Shown here in pieces: positions 1-11,680 of a stretch of DNA of 64,000 bases. Each line of letters opens with the position of its first letter. The first letter of the stretch is position 1. Origin of the DNA: Flaveria trinervia (Eukaryota > Streptophyta > Magnoliopsida > Asterales > Asteraceae); contig CM046443.1 in assembly GCA_025506515.1 (NCBI GenBank), positions 19,979,228 through 20,043,227 of the forward strand, read 5' to 3'. The notes under the pieces are model-generated. The model was given only the letters and a program-made list of their open reading frames with translations. It was not told where the DNA came from and did not search any database. The translations under genes were made by a program, and so were the position numbers.

Positions 1-1
1 T

Positions 2-3000
2 ATACTTAAAAAGCACTTCCATGACGCTAAACGACTTATCTTTTATATGGTGAATGTCTGCCTTGCATCAAAGACATCTTCTTGGGATCAGATGTCTTCC
101 CGATGGCAACAGGTATTGTTCTCTATCCTTGAACGCCAAAATCTAAATTTTTCTGAGATAGTGTTCATGGAACTAAAGGATCTGGCTCAGAAACCTGTGG
201 CAAACAGATGGATACTTTATCCCAGGTTTCTGATGGCCATAATTTTGAATCAATTACAATCTGATGGCCTTGTTGGTCTTGGAGTCCCTGCTCCAGCTGT
301 TTTAGCTGAGGTATACTCCCGACATAACTCAGACCCTACTCTTAAAGGGGCTACCCCATGCTAAAACCCAAGCAGAGGGAACCCACAACCTCCACTTCCA
401 GATCCAAAGTCCCCACCCAAATCCAAAAAGCCCAAAAAGGCTACTCAGGGAGATGAGTCCCCTAAGGATGCCCCTGTACCACAAACGCAGGAAATACATA
501 CTGGTTATAACCCCCCAGTTATGTCCAAGACTCAACCTGCTGAAGCCGCACAGGTATCCTCTCAACAGGATCCTGTTGCAACCACAATTGGGGATCCCAC
601 ATTTCTGGAACCTCTCTCAATTGAGAGGGTTACCATTGAAGAGCACCTCTCTCCCCGGGTGCATTCTGCTTCAGACCAATCTCCACATGCAACCACCCCT
701 CAAAGCCCAACACTGATCGTTGCTAAAGTGCTGAGTCAGTTGCATTCCTCACCCCCTCCCCAGAAACCACTTATCACTGGGAATACCTCAACTATTGAGG
801 GGGAGGACCAAAATGCTTCTGATAACCCACAACACAGGGGTTACAATGTTCACTCTCCAAGTGTAGAAACGGAGACTAGAACATCTGGTAAGGCTGCCAC
901 TTCTACTAATTCAGCAAATGATCAGGATGAAGTTGGTAACATCCATAAGACCTTACCAGAGGCAACTGCTAATGAAGGACACAGTCCTGAGGCAGGAAGT
1001 CCCCAGTACCAAGAACAAGGGGCACATGCTTTTACTGATCTACACTCAGAGCATGTACATCCTGATTCCATCAGGAGGTCAGGTGATTCAGCACAAACTA
1101 ATGATGACCTGGGCTTTTTCTATGATGTATTAGCCCACAATACCATCCTTGAGACTGAGGTGAGCCGAATCAAAGAGTTGTTAGCCAAAATGTCTCAGGA
1201 TCAAAGTCCATCTACCTCACAAACCCCACAGATGGCACCTTCAATTGAAGGTTCCCCAAACACTGAGCCAATACACATAACTGAGCCACCAGGCACTACT
1301 TTTGGCACCACCTCTCAGGGACAGAACCCTTCTGAGCAGATGGTTGCTATCTTTCAAAACTCCTTACCTCTCATCACTCCCATCATCACTGGCATAGTGC
1401 ATAAAGCCATTGATGAGAGGATATCCTCAAATCTACAAACCATCATTGATGATGTTGTTCACAAATCTCTTTCTGCCTTTGAAACCCTGATTCCAATGCA
1501 ACCAAAAAGGGGGAGACTTCCAAGTCTAAGGTAGTGAAAGAAAAGAAAAGAAAAAGAGTTGATGATGACAAAGAACCTGCAAAAGAGAAGGAGGTGGAGA
1601 AAGAATGATCTCAGAACAGCTGATCACATATAAAAAAAGAAAAGTGCTGAGTCAAAAGCTGATGAAGATAAATACTTAGACGATCTTGTCAAAGATGTTG
1701 ATGAAGCTCACAGCAGATCCATGGATAAAATTATAGATCAGCTCTTTCGACAAGGTCATGACACAGCTACACTAGACACTGAGATCAGAAGGCTGGAAAT
1801 AGAAGAGATTCAAACTAGATGGGTTGGTTATAGTGTGTTGGAAAGGGAAAGATTGGAGATAATGATCAGATTCATTGCCAAATACCTTGGAAGATCATTG
1901 ATAGAGATAAAGGCCTGGTCCAGAGACAGTATCCTAGAGATAACCAAGAAGATCTGCTCTGCTAGAGGCTATAATAAGGGGTTGATAATTGAAGCACTGG
2001 ATGAAACAGGTGCAGGGAAGAGAACTGAAATGGCAAAGCTCTCCAAAGCCAAACTCACCACTAAAATGCTAAGTCAGTCTTCTCACACTCCCACTCAAAC
2101 ACAACCCTTATCTCTAAAATCTCCCAAATCTATCCCTAAACCAAAGCCACCCACAACTCAACCCACAAAACCAATCCCTTTACCCCAAAAACCACCTCAA
2201 ACCTTACCCAGTGATGCACCCAGAAGGAGGAGAAGGGTGTTGAGGGTAGAAGAAGATAAAGAAGAGGATGATGATGATGATAGTCTTCCAATCTCTGTTG
2301 TTCTCAAACTCAAATCACCTGAGCACAGAAGTCAACAAGTGATTACTCCTAACTTGCAAATGCAGATGGTGAAGGTAATGATTGAAGAAGCAGAACAGCA
2401 GAAACAGCACGATGAGAAGTTTCTCAAGATGGTTGATAAGGATTTCCCTCAGACCTCATCCATTTAAGAAATGAAGAAACAGGCTCTGAGGCTGTACACT
2501 CTTAGACATAATTTTCAACATAAAAAAAAGAGTGTGGATCTGGCCAGACCCCAGGGTAAGTTCTAGAATTTATAAGAAGAATATACCAAGTAGATATCAT
2601 GGCCAAGTTAAGAAGACCTTGAATGCTGCAATTACATTAGCCATGGTAGTCTCACCCTGGGAAATCATTGAAGAATTCAAGAGAGCTCACAAATCCAAGA
2701 CAACCCCTCAATCTATTCTTGAGAACAAAATGATCAAGAAGGGGTTGTTATACAAAAGACTTGAAGATCTTCAGAAGAGTGAACTCCAGTTGTTGCTTGA
2801 AGGCTCTCACCCTGATGAATTTGCTTATAGAGAGATAACAACTGTGGAGTTGAAAAATGGAAAGACAGTGAGATACTTGTCTGAGTATTATGGCCCGGAG
2901 TTCTTCTTCGAGGGAGAAGCAGAAGAACTCACCAAGGAGGAACAAGTTGTTCTCCTTGAGGCCTATGCTAGTGAGTCTTATAGACTCATTAATAGGAATT

Positions 3001-3002
3001 AG
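2..3002 (+). pseudogene. 3' ORF (post-pol, envelope-position ORF) of element A, broken
   Basis: This is a degraded copy of the large ORF that follows pol in this Copia group. The N-terminal conserved domain is open from base 2 to a TAA at 362-364. The same frame resumes directly and stays open to 1534 as a Pro/Ser/Thr-rich stretch. A frame change occurs in an A5G5 run near 1505. The C-terminal part is read at 1721-2467 (coiled-coil-like, then a run of acidic residues) and 2532-3002 (a compact conserved domain with many charged residues). E at 55501-58866 matches it along its length. I see no signal peptide or membrane helix, so envelope is only a positional label. The function is unknown. Several breaks are single-base changes in homopolymers, so some could be sequencing errors. 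Confidence 0.75.
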
Positions 3003-3195
3003 GTTTCATGGTTGGGATAAGACTCTGTGTCCAGTTTCCCAAGACAGAGTTCCCTTCCATACTTAGCCAATCAAAAGATTAGAAACCTTTTCCCGGACTA
3101 TGCTTAACTGATTACCTCTGAAGATGATCAAGAGGGTGTTTCTGCCAAGAATAAGTGGAATCATCAATAAGTTTATAGGTTTTGGCTGCATTGGT

Positions 3196-3207
3196 TCAGG
3201 GGGAGTT
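3196..3207 (+). promoter_or_regulatory. Polypurine tract of element A
   Basis: A GGGGGAG run lies directly 5' of the TGTTGG start of the LTR. It is the plus-strand primer position of an LTR retrotransposon, and the identical tract precedes the 3' LTR of element E. Confidence 0.8.
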
Positions 3208-3937
3208 TGTTGGACCAAAAGAACCAATGAGCCTGATCAAAAAAACCTCTAAGTCCCACAGACATTACAACTGCTGAAGAAGATCACAACAGCTGAAGAC
3301 ATCAACTGATTACCAGGTCTGAAGACAAAGTCTGAAAGTAAAGAACTGAAGACAAAGTCTGAAGCTATCAGCTGAAGACAAAGTTTGAAAGTAAAATACT
3401 GAAGACAAAGTCTGAAGCTATCAGCTAAAGACAAAGTCTGAAAGAACAACGTCTGAAGAACAAAGACTGAAGACCAAAGTGATCAGTAGTTGTCACAACA
3501 GCTGAAGTTATCCACTTCAGTAGTTGTGATGGTTTCCTTTCAGTACTTGTAATTTACTTTTCAGTAGTTATAGTTTCAGTAATTTAGTTTCAGTAGTTTT
3601 ATGTTTCTTGTACTTAGCATTCTTTGATATGTAATCAGTTGTTGAGAACATTCTCAGCAGTTTGCATAGTTTCAGTAGTTTGAATAATTCTGTTAGATGT
3701 CACTATCAAGTGACATCAGCAGACGTCTCATATCCTACATAAGGAATGTTGACCTAATTGTAAAGTGTGAGATTGAGCCACCACAAAAGCATATGAATGA
3801 AATATCTCTTTTGCATAATGCTCTTTTTCTATAACCATTTACTGTTATATTGAATATCAATTGTGTTCTTGTGAATTGTTTAATTCGTTGTTCGTACTCC
3901 GCTGCAATACTCTCTAATTAATCAAACTTAAATCCTA
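3208..3937 (+). repeat. 3' LTR of element A
   Basis: The LTR starts TGTTGGACC and is collinear with both LTRs of element E. Its U3 holds tandem copies of a roughly 28-base GAAGACAAAGTCTGAA-type unit (about 3300-3470), more diverged than in E, then CAGTAGTT motifs, a palindrome with arms GATGTCACT/AGTGACATC and a downstream R/U5 region. E's LTRs end CCTAACA, whereas here the last bases read CCTAGAG and run into GGTGG repeats, so the terminus is altered or lost at the junction with element C. Confidence 0.8.
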
Positions 3938-5452
3938 GAGGTGGTGGTGGTGGCAGTGGGAGGAAGAGATGATCCAGATGGAAATGAGGGGTAAGATGAC
4001 GGTCCTGCTTGGTGGCTAGAGGTGGTGGTGGTGGCAGTGGTGAAGATTGGGGGTGGTATAGATGTGGGTGGTGGTGGATGGGCTGTAGTGGTGGTGGATT
4101 GGATGTGAGTATGTGGTGGAGTGGGTATGGTAGTGGTGTGTGAGGTGGTAGAGGTGGTGGCAGTGGTGGTGGTAGTGGTGGAAGGTGTGGCTGAGGTAGT
4201 GGCTGTGGTGGTAGATGAGGTCAAGGTGAACTTCAATCTCTTCCCCTTTTTGCCATGGGGTTGTGCCATCCTCTTCTTCCTTGAGCCTCTAGGCATAGAG
4301 GCTCCCCCTTGGCTACTAGGCGGGTCTAGGGCATATGTGGGATCTGAATCAGTAGCAACATCCCGGACTCCCCTGGGCGTCCACCAACCGCCCTCAAACC
4401 TCTCTCTGTGGCAACCACTCTGCTGCCCACAGTCCTCGTGAGAGGCTCCTCATCACTCTCTGCCTCCTCAACTGGAGGACAAAAGTCCTAGTGAAAGCTG
4501 GCAGTGGTGGCATCTGTACGAGGTGGAGCAGTAACATGTGTAGTGGGGCCCCTGGTAGAAGCGGGCCTCGAGTCTCCACCGGTGTCACCGTCATCGTCGG
4601 AGTCATCAGATGGTAGAGCAATTTGCTCAACATCTAAGTCACTCTTCTCATGGCGCCACTTTCGCCTACCCAGCACCATGTAATCAGCCTTGGTCAGATG
4701 CCCGAAGAGTCTCTTCGCAGGGGGCTTGACTTACTTCCCCCTGTAGACCTTCATGCGGCCCAAGGTTGTGTCATCCATAATCTCCAACGATACAGCATCG
4801 TGGCTCTCCTTGGCCAAGGTAGCCAGCTTCTCATCAATGATCATCTGCAAGAATCTGAGGTACATGCAGAATCCCTCCTTGCCCTTTGCCTCTAGGTTCT
4901 CTATCAGATAGGCAAAAATCATACTGGAGAAACTGAAGGGGTGGTTGAGTACCAGTGCCACGTAGGTATTCTAGATCTGGTCTGAGAGGTCATCAAACCC
5001 CCCTCCTCAACGCCAAGCACTTCAGGATCACATGCGCCAAGTACTTAAACTGGGGACATAGGTTGCTTTTGTTTAGCACACCTACGTTTATGTCCCCAGC
5101 GTACTTCATCCTAAGGAAGCACCCTCTAACTGTCAGAGGGTGTAGCCTAGTAGGGTGATCTGCATCGTCACCTAGATCGAGTACACGTCGTATATCATCA
5201 GCAGTCACCTCGATCGCCTGCCCAAAAATGGTGCTCCGGATTTAGTAGGGCTCTTGTGAATGATCAACCAATGCCCCCTCCAAAAGGCCTGCGGTATTGA
5301 CCGATAGGGAGTGCACGGTGTGGAAATAGTCTGTGAATCCAGGATCTCTTTAGGAATGCAATGATCCCCGCAAACTCGGCACCATTTCGAGTGGTAGCAT
5401 CCAAATGGGCACAAATGTTGTGCTTAGGGTTGATGGACCACTTGTCAGCCAT
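3938..5452 (-). pseudogene. 3' ORF of element C, truncated and frameshifted
   Basis: A minus-strand ATG at 5452 follows a splice-acceptor-like TTTGTGTTACAG. The N-terminal region is readable in pieces (5452-5264, 5414-5205, 5208-4993, 4961-4731), with residue patterns like those of the other 3' ORFs in this window. A Thr/Ser/Pro-rich low-complexity segment follows (about 4250-3940), and the sequence then stops at the junction with element A's LTR. Frame changes separate all pieces. The C-terminal half is absent. The protein's function is unknown; the assignment rests on position after pol, orientation and similarity of layout to D and E. Confidence 0.6.
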
Positions 5453-5456
5453 CAAT

Positions 5457-5996
5457 CTGTAACACAAAACACATAGACATTAGATCAGCACACAACAAAA
5501 TTTAGTGCAAGTTAACCTATTTGAGATCAGTCTGGTTCAATCATGCGATTGAACCATACGACTGAGTTCAGTTTGTTGAACTAACAGGCGACTGAATATA
5601 GTCGAGTGACTGAACATGCGACTGAGTTCAATCGGGTGACTGAGCCTGCGATTGGTTCAGTCGGCCGATTGAGTTCATTCGGGTTATCCATTCGGCCGAC
5701 TAAGTTGTTCGACCAACTCAGTCATGTGATTGGAGTTCATCTGGATGTCCAGTCGTATGACCCACTGTTTGTTCGACTGAAATTCGAGTTCTGACCAAAT
5801 CCTAAAATTAGATGTTGTGTTATGGTTCATTAGACTCGCAATCACTTTACTAACAATCTAATAACCTAGATTTCAACATTTTACTTAGTTTAGTTAAGTT
5901 ATTTGTCCAATTTCAATCTCGGGTCTTGTTATGGCCGAATCTCGTGATTTAGGGCTCAAATCAACAGAGTTTTTGTTATAGTGCACCGCATTATAC
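5457..5996 (-). other. Predicted leader intron upstream of the element C 3' ORF
   Basis: On the minus strand a strong donor CAG|GTATAA (exon end 5997) and an acceptor TTTGTGTTACAG (exon start 5456) bracket about 540 bp. The 3' ORF ATG lies 5 bases into the second exon. The intron contains further copies of the family C palindromic motif (about 5530-5790). Elements B and D have a donor and acceptor in the same relative places. It is inferred, not shown by transcripts. Confidence 0.55.
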
Positions 5997-6135
5997 CTGT
6001 AAAATCAACAGAGATCGTCAGAATGTCACAAGATGAACTTAATTTGGGTCTGAAGAAATTTTGGCAGAGTAACGGTAGGCTATGTGATTTTAGGGCGAAT
6101 GGGGGATGATGAGTTTATGCGATCGACTATGGCCC

Positions 6136-6143
6136 TATTTATA
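6136..6143 (-). promoter_or_regulatory. TATA box of the putative internal promoter of element C
   Basis: The minus strand reads CCGTATAAATAGGG, a good plant TATA box. It lies just downstream of the palindromic array at 6150-6440 and about 140 bases upstream of the predicted donor. The family C LTR has the same order (array, then CCTATAAATACC at 12593-12600). Confidence 0.6.
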
Positions 6144-6149
6144 CGGAAT

Positions 6150-6440
6150 CTGATTTCAATCGGGCGACTAGACCCTTTCGCTCGTTTATCCGGGCGATTG
6201 GACTTCAGTCGTGCGATTGGTTCAGTCGATCACATTCAGTCGGCCGACTGGGTTTCAGTCGGGCGACTGACTTATTCGCACATCTACATTCGGGCGATTG
6301 GCTCAATCTGATATGCCATTTTAGTGAATGGTTCATACTCATGCTCCATTCGGTTGGCTATGAATAAGTATGGTTCATACTATGGCTATGACATATGATT
6401 GGTCCATACTCATGGCCCAGTCATGCGAATGGTCATACTC
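6150..6440 (-). repeat. Family C palindromic motif array (internal copy)
   Basis: There are many copies of short motifs of the type CAGTCGCCCGACTG, CAGTCGGCCGACTG and CAGTCGCATGACTG, often self-complementary. The same motif family appears in the element C LTR at about 12610-12800 and again at 5530-5790. I do not see it in elements B/D or A/E. Confidence 0.75.
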
Positions 6441-8042
6441 AGTATTTTGACTTTATAACCATTTGACATTTTACACCCTTTAACTATTGATTAAATAATT
6501 TGAGCATTCGATCATCTCAGACATGATCATTTTAATTTTGAAAACTTTTGATCACCTCAGATGTGATCCTTTTAAAATAATTTGTCACCTCAAACGTGAC
6601 TCATTTACATTTGAAAACACGTGTGGTCGCCTCAGACGTTACCTTTTTCGTTGATTGAATCCCCGATTGAGTTCCATGGCATAGTCTGATGTTTAACAAA
6701 CTAAATTGATAAATTTTAAACAAAAGAACTAAACTGAAATACAAATCTAAACTTGTTTTTGTGGTTTTGTGTGAGGTGTAAATCCTAAGATGGAAATCTA
6801 ATAGATTCATTTTCTGAAAAGGCAGCTTCAATTCATTTTGACCATAAATGGACCGATTCAATTTGGAATCATACAGGTAAGTCAAATCATTCGGGACATG
6901 TTATCAAAACCTTTTGATGCTCTGTTCTTGTTTTTCATCTCGAGTCGTTAGCAAGTTTAGGAAATCATACTAGTACTATTAGATCCCCACATTGATTTGG
7001 ACTTTCAAGAATTGTAGCCACTATGATTGTCAGTATACTTGTCCTCTTAAATCCATACACAGACTTTTGACACAGATTGGTGATAGTTTAAGGTTTGATT
7101 ATTTCAACAAGCATTTGTGGATCCCACATTTATCTGGTAATCAACATTCCTCAGGAGATTTTTTAGCAGTCTCAGGGTAGTATTCAAGAAGAAACTATTC
7201 TTAGAGCTTTCAAAGAGAAGCCAAGCCTCAGGTCAGTGCCACCGCATAGTAGAGAGGCGGCAAACAACAATGAATTCTAGAATATATAGGTTATGCTTAT
7301 CCTCAGGTCAGTGCCACCGCATAGTAGAGAGGCACATAGCCTATCTTCTTATTTGAGCAATTTTATTCTTTTTGCACAGATCTCACCAACAACATAGGTT
7401 GTTAGTTTGATTGCTTTTGCATTTTTTTCATCACGTGCTTTTGCTCATATTTTGGTCATACACACACATTTTTGTCGTTTATTCTGCTCGTCACCCCTTA
7501 TTGGAATTTTGTTGATTGTGTTAACCAGGGATAAGATGATAACCCACAACTTGTCGAACAACTTAGTTTAATCTTGAGGTCACCAACAAGGTCTAATCAT
7601 CTATTGATTTGAATCTACCGACATAACATCAGTGGTCTAGCAACCTCTAGGTCTACTTTCTTTGTGTTACCTTAGTAGTAGCTAGATTTACTATCATTTT
7701 TCCTTTTATATTGCTCAGACTACAAAGACTTATACTTTGACTTTCGCATCTTATTCAATTTAAACTTTTAAAGTCCCAAGTGGTTTGTTCCTGTGTACTA
7801 TCATTTTCCATAGTTTGAATCGGTATCACCAATACGATCTAAAGCTTACCTCTCCTCCTCCCTCGTTTTTTATAATGTTACTTCGTAAACCTATTCTCCC
7901 CTAAAATTCTAAAATCGTAAATGATTTGCATTTTTAGGATTTTACTAGGCAAAGAAATAACATCAATTTAATTAACTACTTAAAATAAATTAGATAAATA
8001 AAGAAAATAAAACTAAAAGAAAATTGGACTATACGCATCGGA
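6441..8042. other. Element C spacer between pol and the internal promoter
   Basis: No convincing ORF. Short ORFs on both strands show no domain. The stretch holds the exact 33-bp direct repeat described separately and AT-rich sequence. It corresponds in position to the post-pol non-coding spacers of D (28.8-30.1 kb) and E (54.75-55.4 kb). Confidence 0.6.
7226..7333. repeat. Exact 33-bp direct repeat, 75-bp period
   Basis: Bases 7226-7258 and 7301-7333 are identical. Each copy begins CCTCAGGTCAGTGCC and ends GTAGAGAGGC, with GCCTC/GAGGC ends able to pair as a short stem around the first copy. The 42 bp between them are AT-rich. Confidence 0.8.
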
Positions 8043-9649
8043 CTACACATGGTCATCTTCAGGAATTACCTCACTTTTCTTTTTAACGCCGTTGACCTCT
8101 AACAAATATAGAAAACGTGGTTTATCAAAAACCTTTGTATAGAGGTCAGCGCGTTGAAAATCAGTATTTATTTTAACCACATCAATTAGGTTCTTTTCAA
8201 AACAGTCACGTATAAAGTGATATTTTATTCTGATGTGTTTGGTCTTAGGATGTTGGACCGGATTTTTAGTTACTGCAATTGCAGCAGAGTTATCAACAAA
8301 AATAGAAATAGATGAGAAATTCAAACTGTAGTCCTGCATTTGCTGTTGAATCCATATGATTTGTGAACAGCAACTTGCAGTAGCAATGTATTCGGCTTCG
8401 CAGGTTGACAATGCAACCGAGGTCTGCTTCTTACACTGCCAGGTCACTAATCTCCTCCCAAAGAATTGACATCCTGCTGATGTTGACTAGTAGTTCATCT
8501 TCCAGCCGCCGTAATCCGAGTCACTATGCGCCATAAGCTCGAAGTCATCGTCATGAGGATACTACAACCCTAGTGTTGGGGTACCCTTCAGATAACGGAA
8601 GATCCTTTTGACCCCTATCAGATGGTTAACTTTTGGCTTTGCCTGATATCTTGAACATAGACATGTAGCATACATGATATCAGGTCGTGAAGCAGTGAGG
8701 TACATTAGAGATCCAATCATTCCTCGGTACATGGTGGCATCTACCAGATCACCATTCTCGTCGGTGCTACCTCATGGTTTGTAGCAAGTGGAGTCCTTGC
8801 TGCGGAAGCATTCTCCATGTCAAACCGACTGAGAATATCTCCTACATACTTGGTCTGATGTAGAAAAATTCCCTTAGATGTCTGATCCACCTGTAACCCA
8901 AGAAAGAACTTCATCTCTCCCATGGCACTCATTTCAAATTCAGCCTTCATTACTTCTTCAAACTCTTTACATAATTCTTCATTCTTGGAACCAAAGATTA
9001 TGTCATCTACATAAATTTGGACCAGTAGTAAATCACCATCCTTTTCTTTGATAAACAGTGTGCAGTCAATAACACCTCTGCGAAACCCATGTTTCACAAG
9101 GTGAGTGGAGAGTTTCTCATACCAGGCTCTAAGAGCTTGATAAAGCCCGTATAAAGCCTTGTCGAGTTTGTAAACTCTGTCCCGATGATATGGATCCTCA
9201 AATCCCTCGGGTTGACTGACGTACACTGTCTCTCGGATTTCACCATGACGGAATGCACTCTTCACATCCAGTTGATAAACTTTAATCTTCATATACGATG
9301 CATAGGCAAGGAAGATACAGATGGCTTCCATTCTTGCCACGGGTGCAAACACTTCACTGTAATATATTCCATCAACTTTTCAAAATCCTTGAACTACAAG
9401 TCGAACCTTGTTCCTGATGATGACACCTTGGTTATCTTTCTTACATTTCAAGACCCATTTGGTGCCAATGACCTTAGTACCTTTAGGTCTATCTACCAGT
9501 GTCCATACACCTAACTTCTTGAACTGAAGAAGTTCTTCTTGCATGGAACTGACCCATGCCTCATCATTTAAGGCTTCACTCACATATTTTGGCTCGAACT
9601 GAGACACAAAGCAATTATAAGCACCATTGTGAAGGTACCCTTTCTCCAT
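8043..9649 (-). pseudogene. Element C reverse transcriptase-RNase H, broken
   Basis: Minus-strand Copia RT and RNase H. The RT N-terminal part (9649-9380) has the EELLQFKK and KARLVVQGF-like landmarks. After a frame change the palm region (9352-8741) carries the YVDDIIF catalytic motif near 9000, the SAFRHGEI region and FFLGLQV. A gap with frame loss follows. RNase H (8447-8043) keeps the EAEYIA and IRIKYHFIRD signatures typical of Ty1/Copia. It would copy element RNA to DNA in the virus-like particle. Stops and frame changes make it inactive as written. Confidence 0.9.
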
Positions 9650-10277
9650 TACTGAGGCATAATCAGCTGAATACAGTTGATTTCTTGTCTTAACTCCTGA
9701 TCTTACATCCCCAATGACATTGTCTAGAGGATGACAGACATTTAGGCATGATCCATGAGTGGTGGGAATAGCTACCTCAGGATCAAGATTATGAACATTT
9801 GGTTCAGTATTTGAGGCAGTAGGGGTCTGAGGTTCCGAAGACTTAGAGGCATCAATGTCAGATGCTTGTGGACTTGCAGTAGGAGGAACCTATTGCTCCT
9901 GAGTGTCCTGATCATTCTCCATGGCTTCATCGTCAAAGGAAGAGTCACTTACCTCGATTGCTCCCCCTGAGTTGGTAGATGAATCACCTTGTGAGCTAGA
10001 TGATGTAGATTCTTGAGATGGTGTGTTTAGAACATCATACATCATTTTGGCTGCTAACTCATCATCAGACATGGAGAGAGGGATGTCGAAGGACTTGAAG
10101 AAGCCATCATAGTCAAAAAAGAAAGCGGGTCCTTTTCCAGCAGGTGGAGTGGTGTATCTCTAAACATCAACGTTACACCACACCTCTACTTGACCCATTG
10201 AGTTGTTGTAAACTTTCTTATTCGGGATGTTGTATCCTAGAAAGATACCTTTCGAGATACTCTAGATTAGGTTTACG
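9650..10277 (-). pseudogene. Element C integrase-RT linker region, degraded
   Basis: This stretch lies between the readable integrase and RT parts. One open piece (10072-9890) is rich in Ser, Glu, Asp and Gln, as expected for the variable linker of Copia pol. Stops interrupt the rest. No separate gene is seen. Confidence 0.55.
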
Positions 10278-10970
10278 TCATTGTAGTAACTTGTAACACG
10301 TCTTGCCATGGAGTTTAACTACCAGAATTCGATTTAACATGTAACACGCATTTGCAACTGCCTCATTCCAGAATTGGATAGGTAGTTTCGAGTCTGCTAG
10401 CATAGTCCGTGCAGTTTCTATGAAGCTCCGATTCTTTCTTTCAGCAACGCCATTCATCTGAGGAGTGTAAGCAGAAGTGAACTGGTACACAATTCCTTTT
10501 TCCATGAAGTATGCCTCCATCCATTGGTTCTTGAACTCGGTTCCGTTATCTGAGCGTACTTGTCGTACCTTCAGCTTGTATAGGGACTCTAGTGTAGTTA
10601 CTAATTCCTTGAATAACTCAAATGTTTTGGATTTGAATTTCAGAATCATGACCCAAGAGAATCTTGAGTAGTCATGAGTAACTATATAGTAGTACAAGTC
10701 GCTTGGAATGCTTCTTGTACTGACTGGACCAAATAGATCCATGTGAAGAAGTTCAAGAGGAAGTTCGATTGAATGAACTTTCTTTTCCTTATGAGACTTC
10801 TTCGTATGTTTGCCCTTCTTGCATGCAACACAGAAATCATGAAGTTGGAAGTTTTTGACATTAACTCCTCTCACAAGATCATTCTGGATCAAGTGATTCA
10901 TCTTCCGTGGATTAATGTGTCCCATTCTCCTATGCCAGGAGATGGAATCCTTCTCAGTAGCTTTTGACAA
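10278..10970 (-). pseudogene. Element C integrase fragment
   Basis: The 230-residue open piece starts with the GAG-pre-integrase region and zinc-binding HHCC module (WHRRMGH, then CVACKKGK). The catalytic core follows: MDLFGP (first Asp), RSDNGTEF (second Asp) and NGVAERKNR (Glu). The three acidic residues are present. The usual DDYSRF is HDYSRF here. It would insert the cDNA into the genome. The C-terminal end runs into stops. Order PR-IN-RT-RH is diagnostic of Copia. Confidence 0.9.
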
Positions 10971-11140
10971 GAAGCACTAAACTTCACGATCTGTTGTGGA
11001 GACCTTTGATAGATCCAAGACATAAAGGTCATTATATCTTGAGGCAGACATTAAGACTTGGTCCTCTGGGATCACATAGTCTTTTTTCAGGACATAGCAT
11101 TCTTGTTGTCAAATACTACCTTAAAACCTTTATCATAAAT

Positions 11141-11392
11141 TTAGGATACAATAAGCAGGTTATTCTGAAGTTGTTGAACATAGTTTACCTTGTCAAACTT
11201 CACTTTCTGATTTCTCACTTCCCCTTGAGCTATGATATACCCTCCTTTGTTTCCAACAAATGAAACATGGCCTCCTTTTATTTGTTTGGCGTTTGATAAG
11301 AGAGCCCTATTCCATGTCATGTGCCTAGATGCTCCGCTATCTATAATCCACGTGTTGGTTTCAGCACTATAGCGAACACCCTGCACATTCAA
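11141..11392 (-). pseudogene. Element C aspartic protease fragment
   Basis: The open piece contains the Copia protease active site IIDSGASRHM (DSG codons at 11333-11341 on the minus strand) and the following glycine-rich flap-like segment. It would cleave the polyprotein. It is separated from gag and integrase by stops. Confidence 0.8.
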
Positions 11393-11680
11393 TTGAAAAT
11401 ATTAGTTCAGGTTACGGACCCAAGCCTTTACTGGCTTGGGTGTCCTAGAGGCATCACACATCATAAATTCAACCCATTGACCTTTAGAGGGTGAGGGAAG
11501 CTCAGTTGTCTTCTTGTTCTCATTATCAGACATTGAGATTTATTTTTCTTTCCATAAGCCCGCCTTGTGTAAAACCTGTTTGTGATAGACAGACGACTTG
11601 CTAATGGGTTGAACTTTAGGTTCACTAGCCCTTCTAGGTGGAGTCACTAAGTTCCTCTTAGAAGAACTAGGTTTTGGGTC

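Larger units (their letters stand above)
1..3937 (+). mobile_element. Element A: 3' end of a Sirevirus-like Copia retrotransposon
   Basis: The left edge of the window lies inside the post-pol 3' ORF of a Copia element. The order is 3' ORF remnant (to 3002), non-coding tail, polypurine tract, and a 3' LTR that starts TGTTGGACC at 3208. The same order and clearly similar sequence recur in the complete element E, which identifies this fragment as the same family. gag, pol and the 5' LTR lie outside the window or are lost. The LTR stops at about 3937, where it meets minus-strand element C without the expected terminal CA. Confidence 0.85.

Noticed and set aside
3928..4441. Plus-strand Val-rich ORF opposite the Thr-rich segment
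   Set aside because: A shadow of the low-complexity coding segment of element C's 3' ORF on the minus strand.
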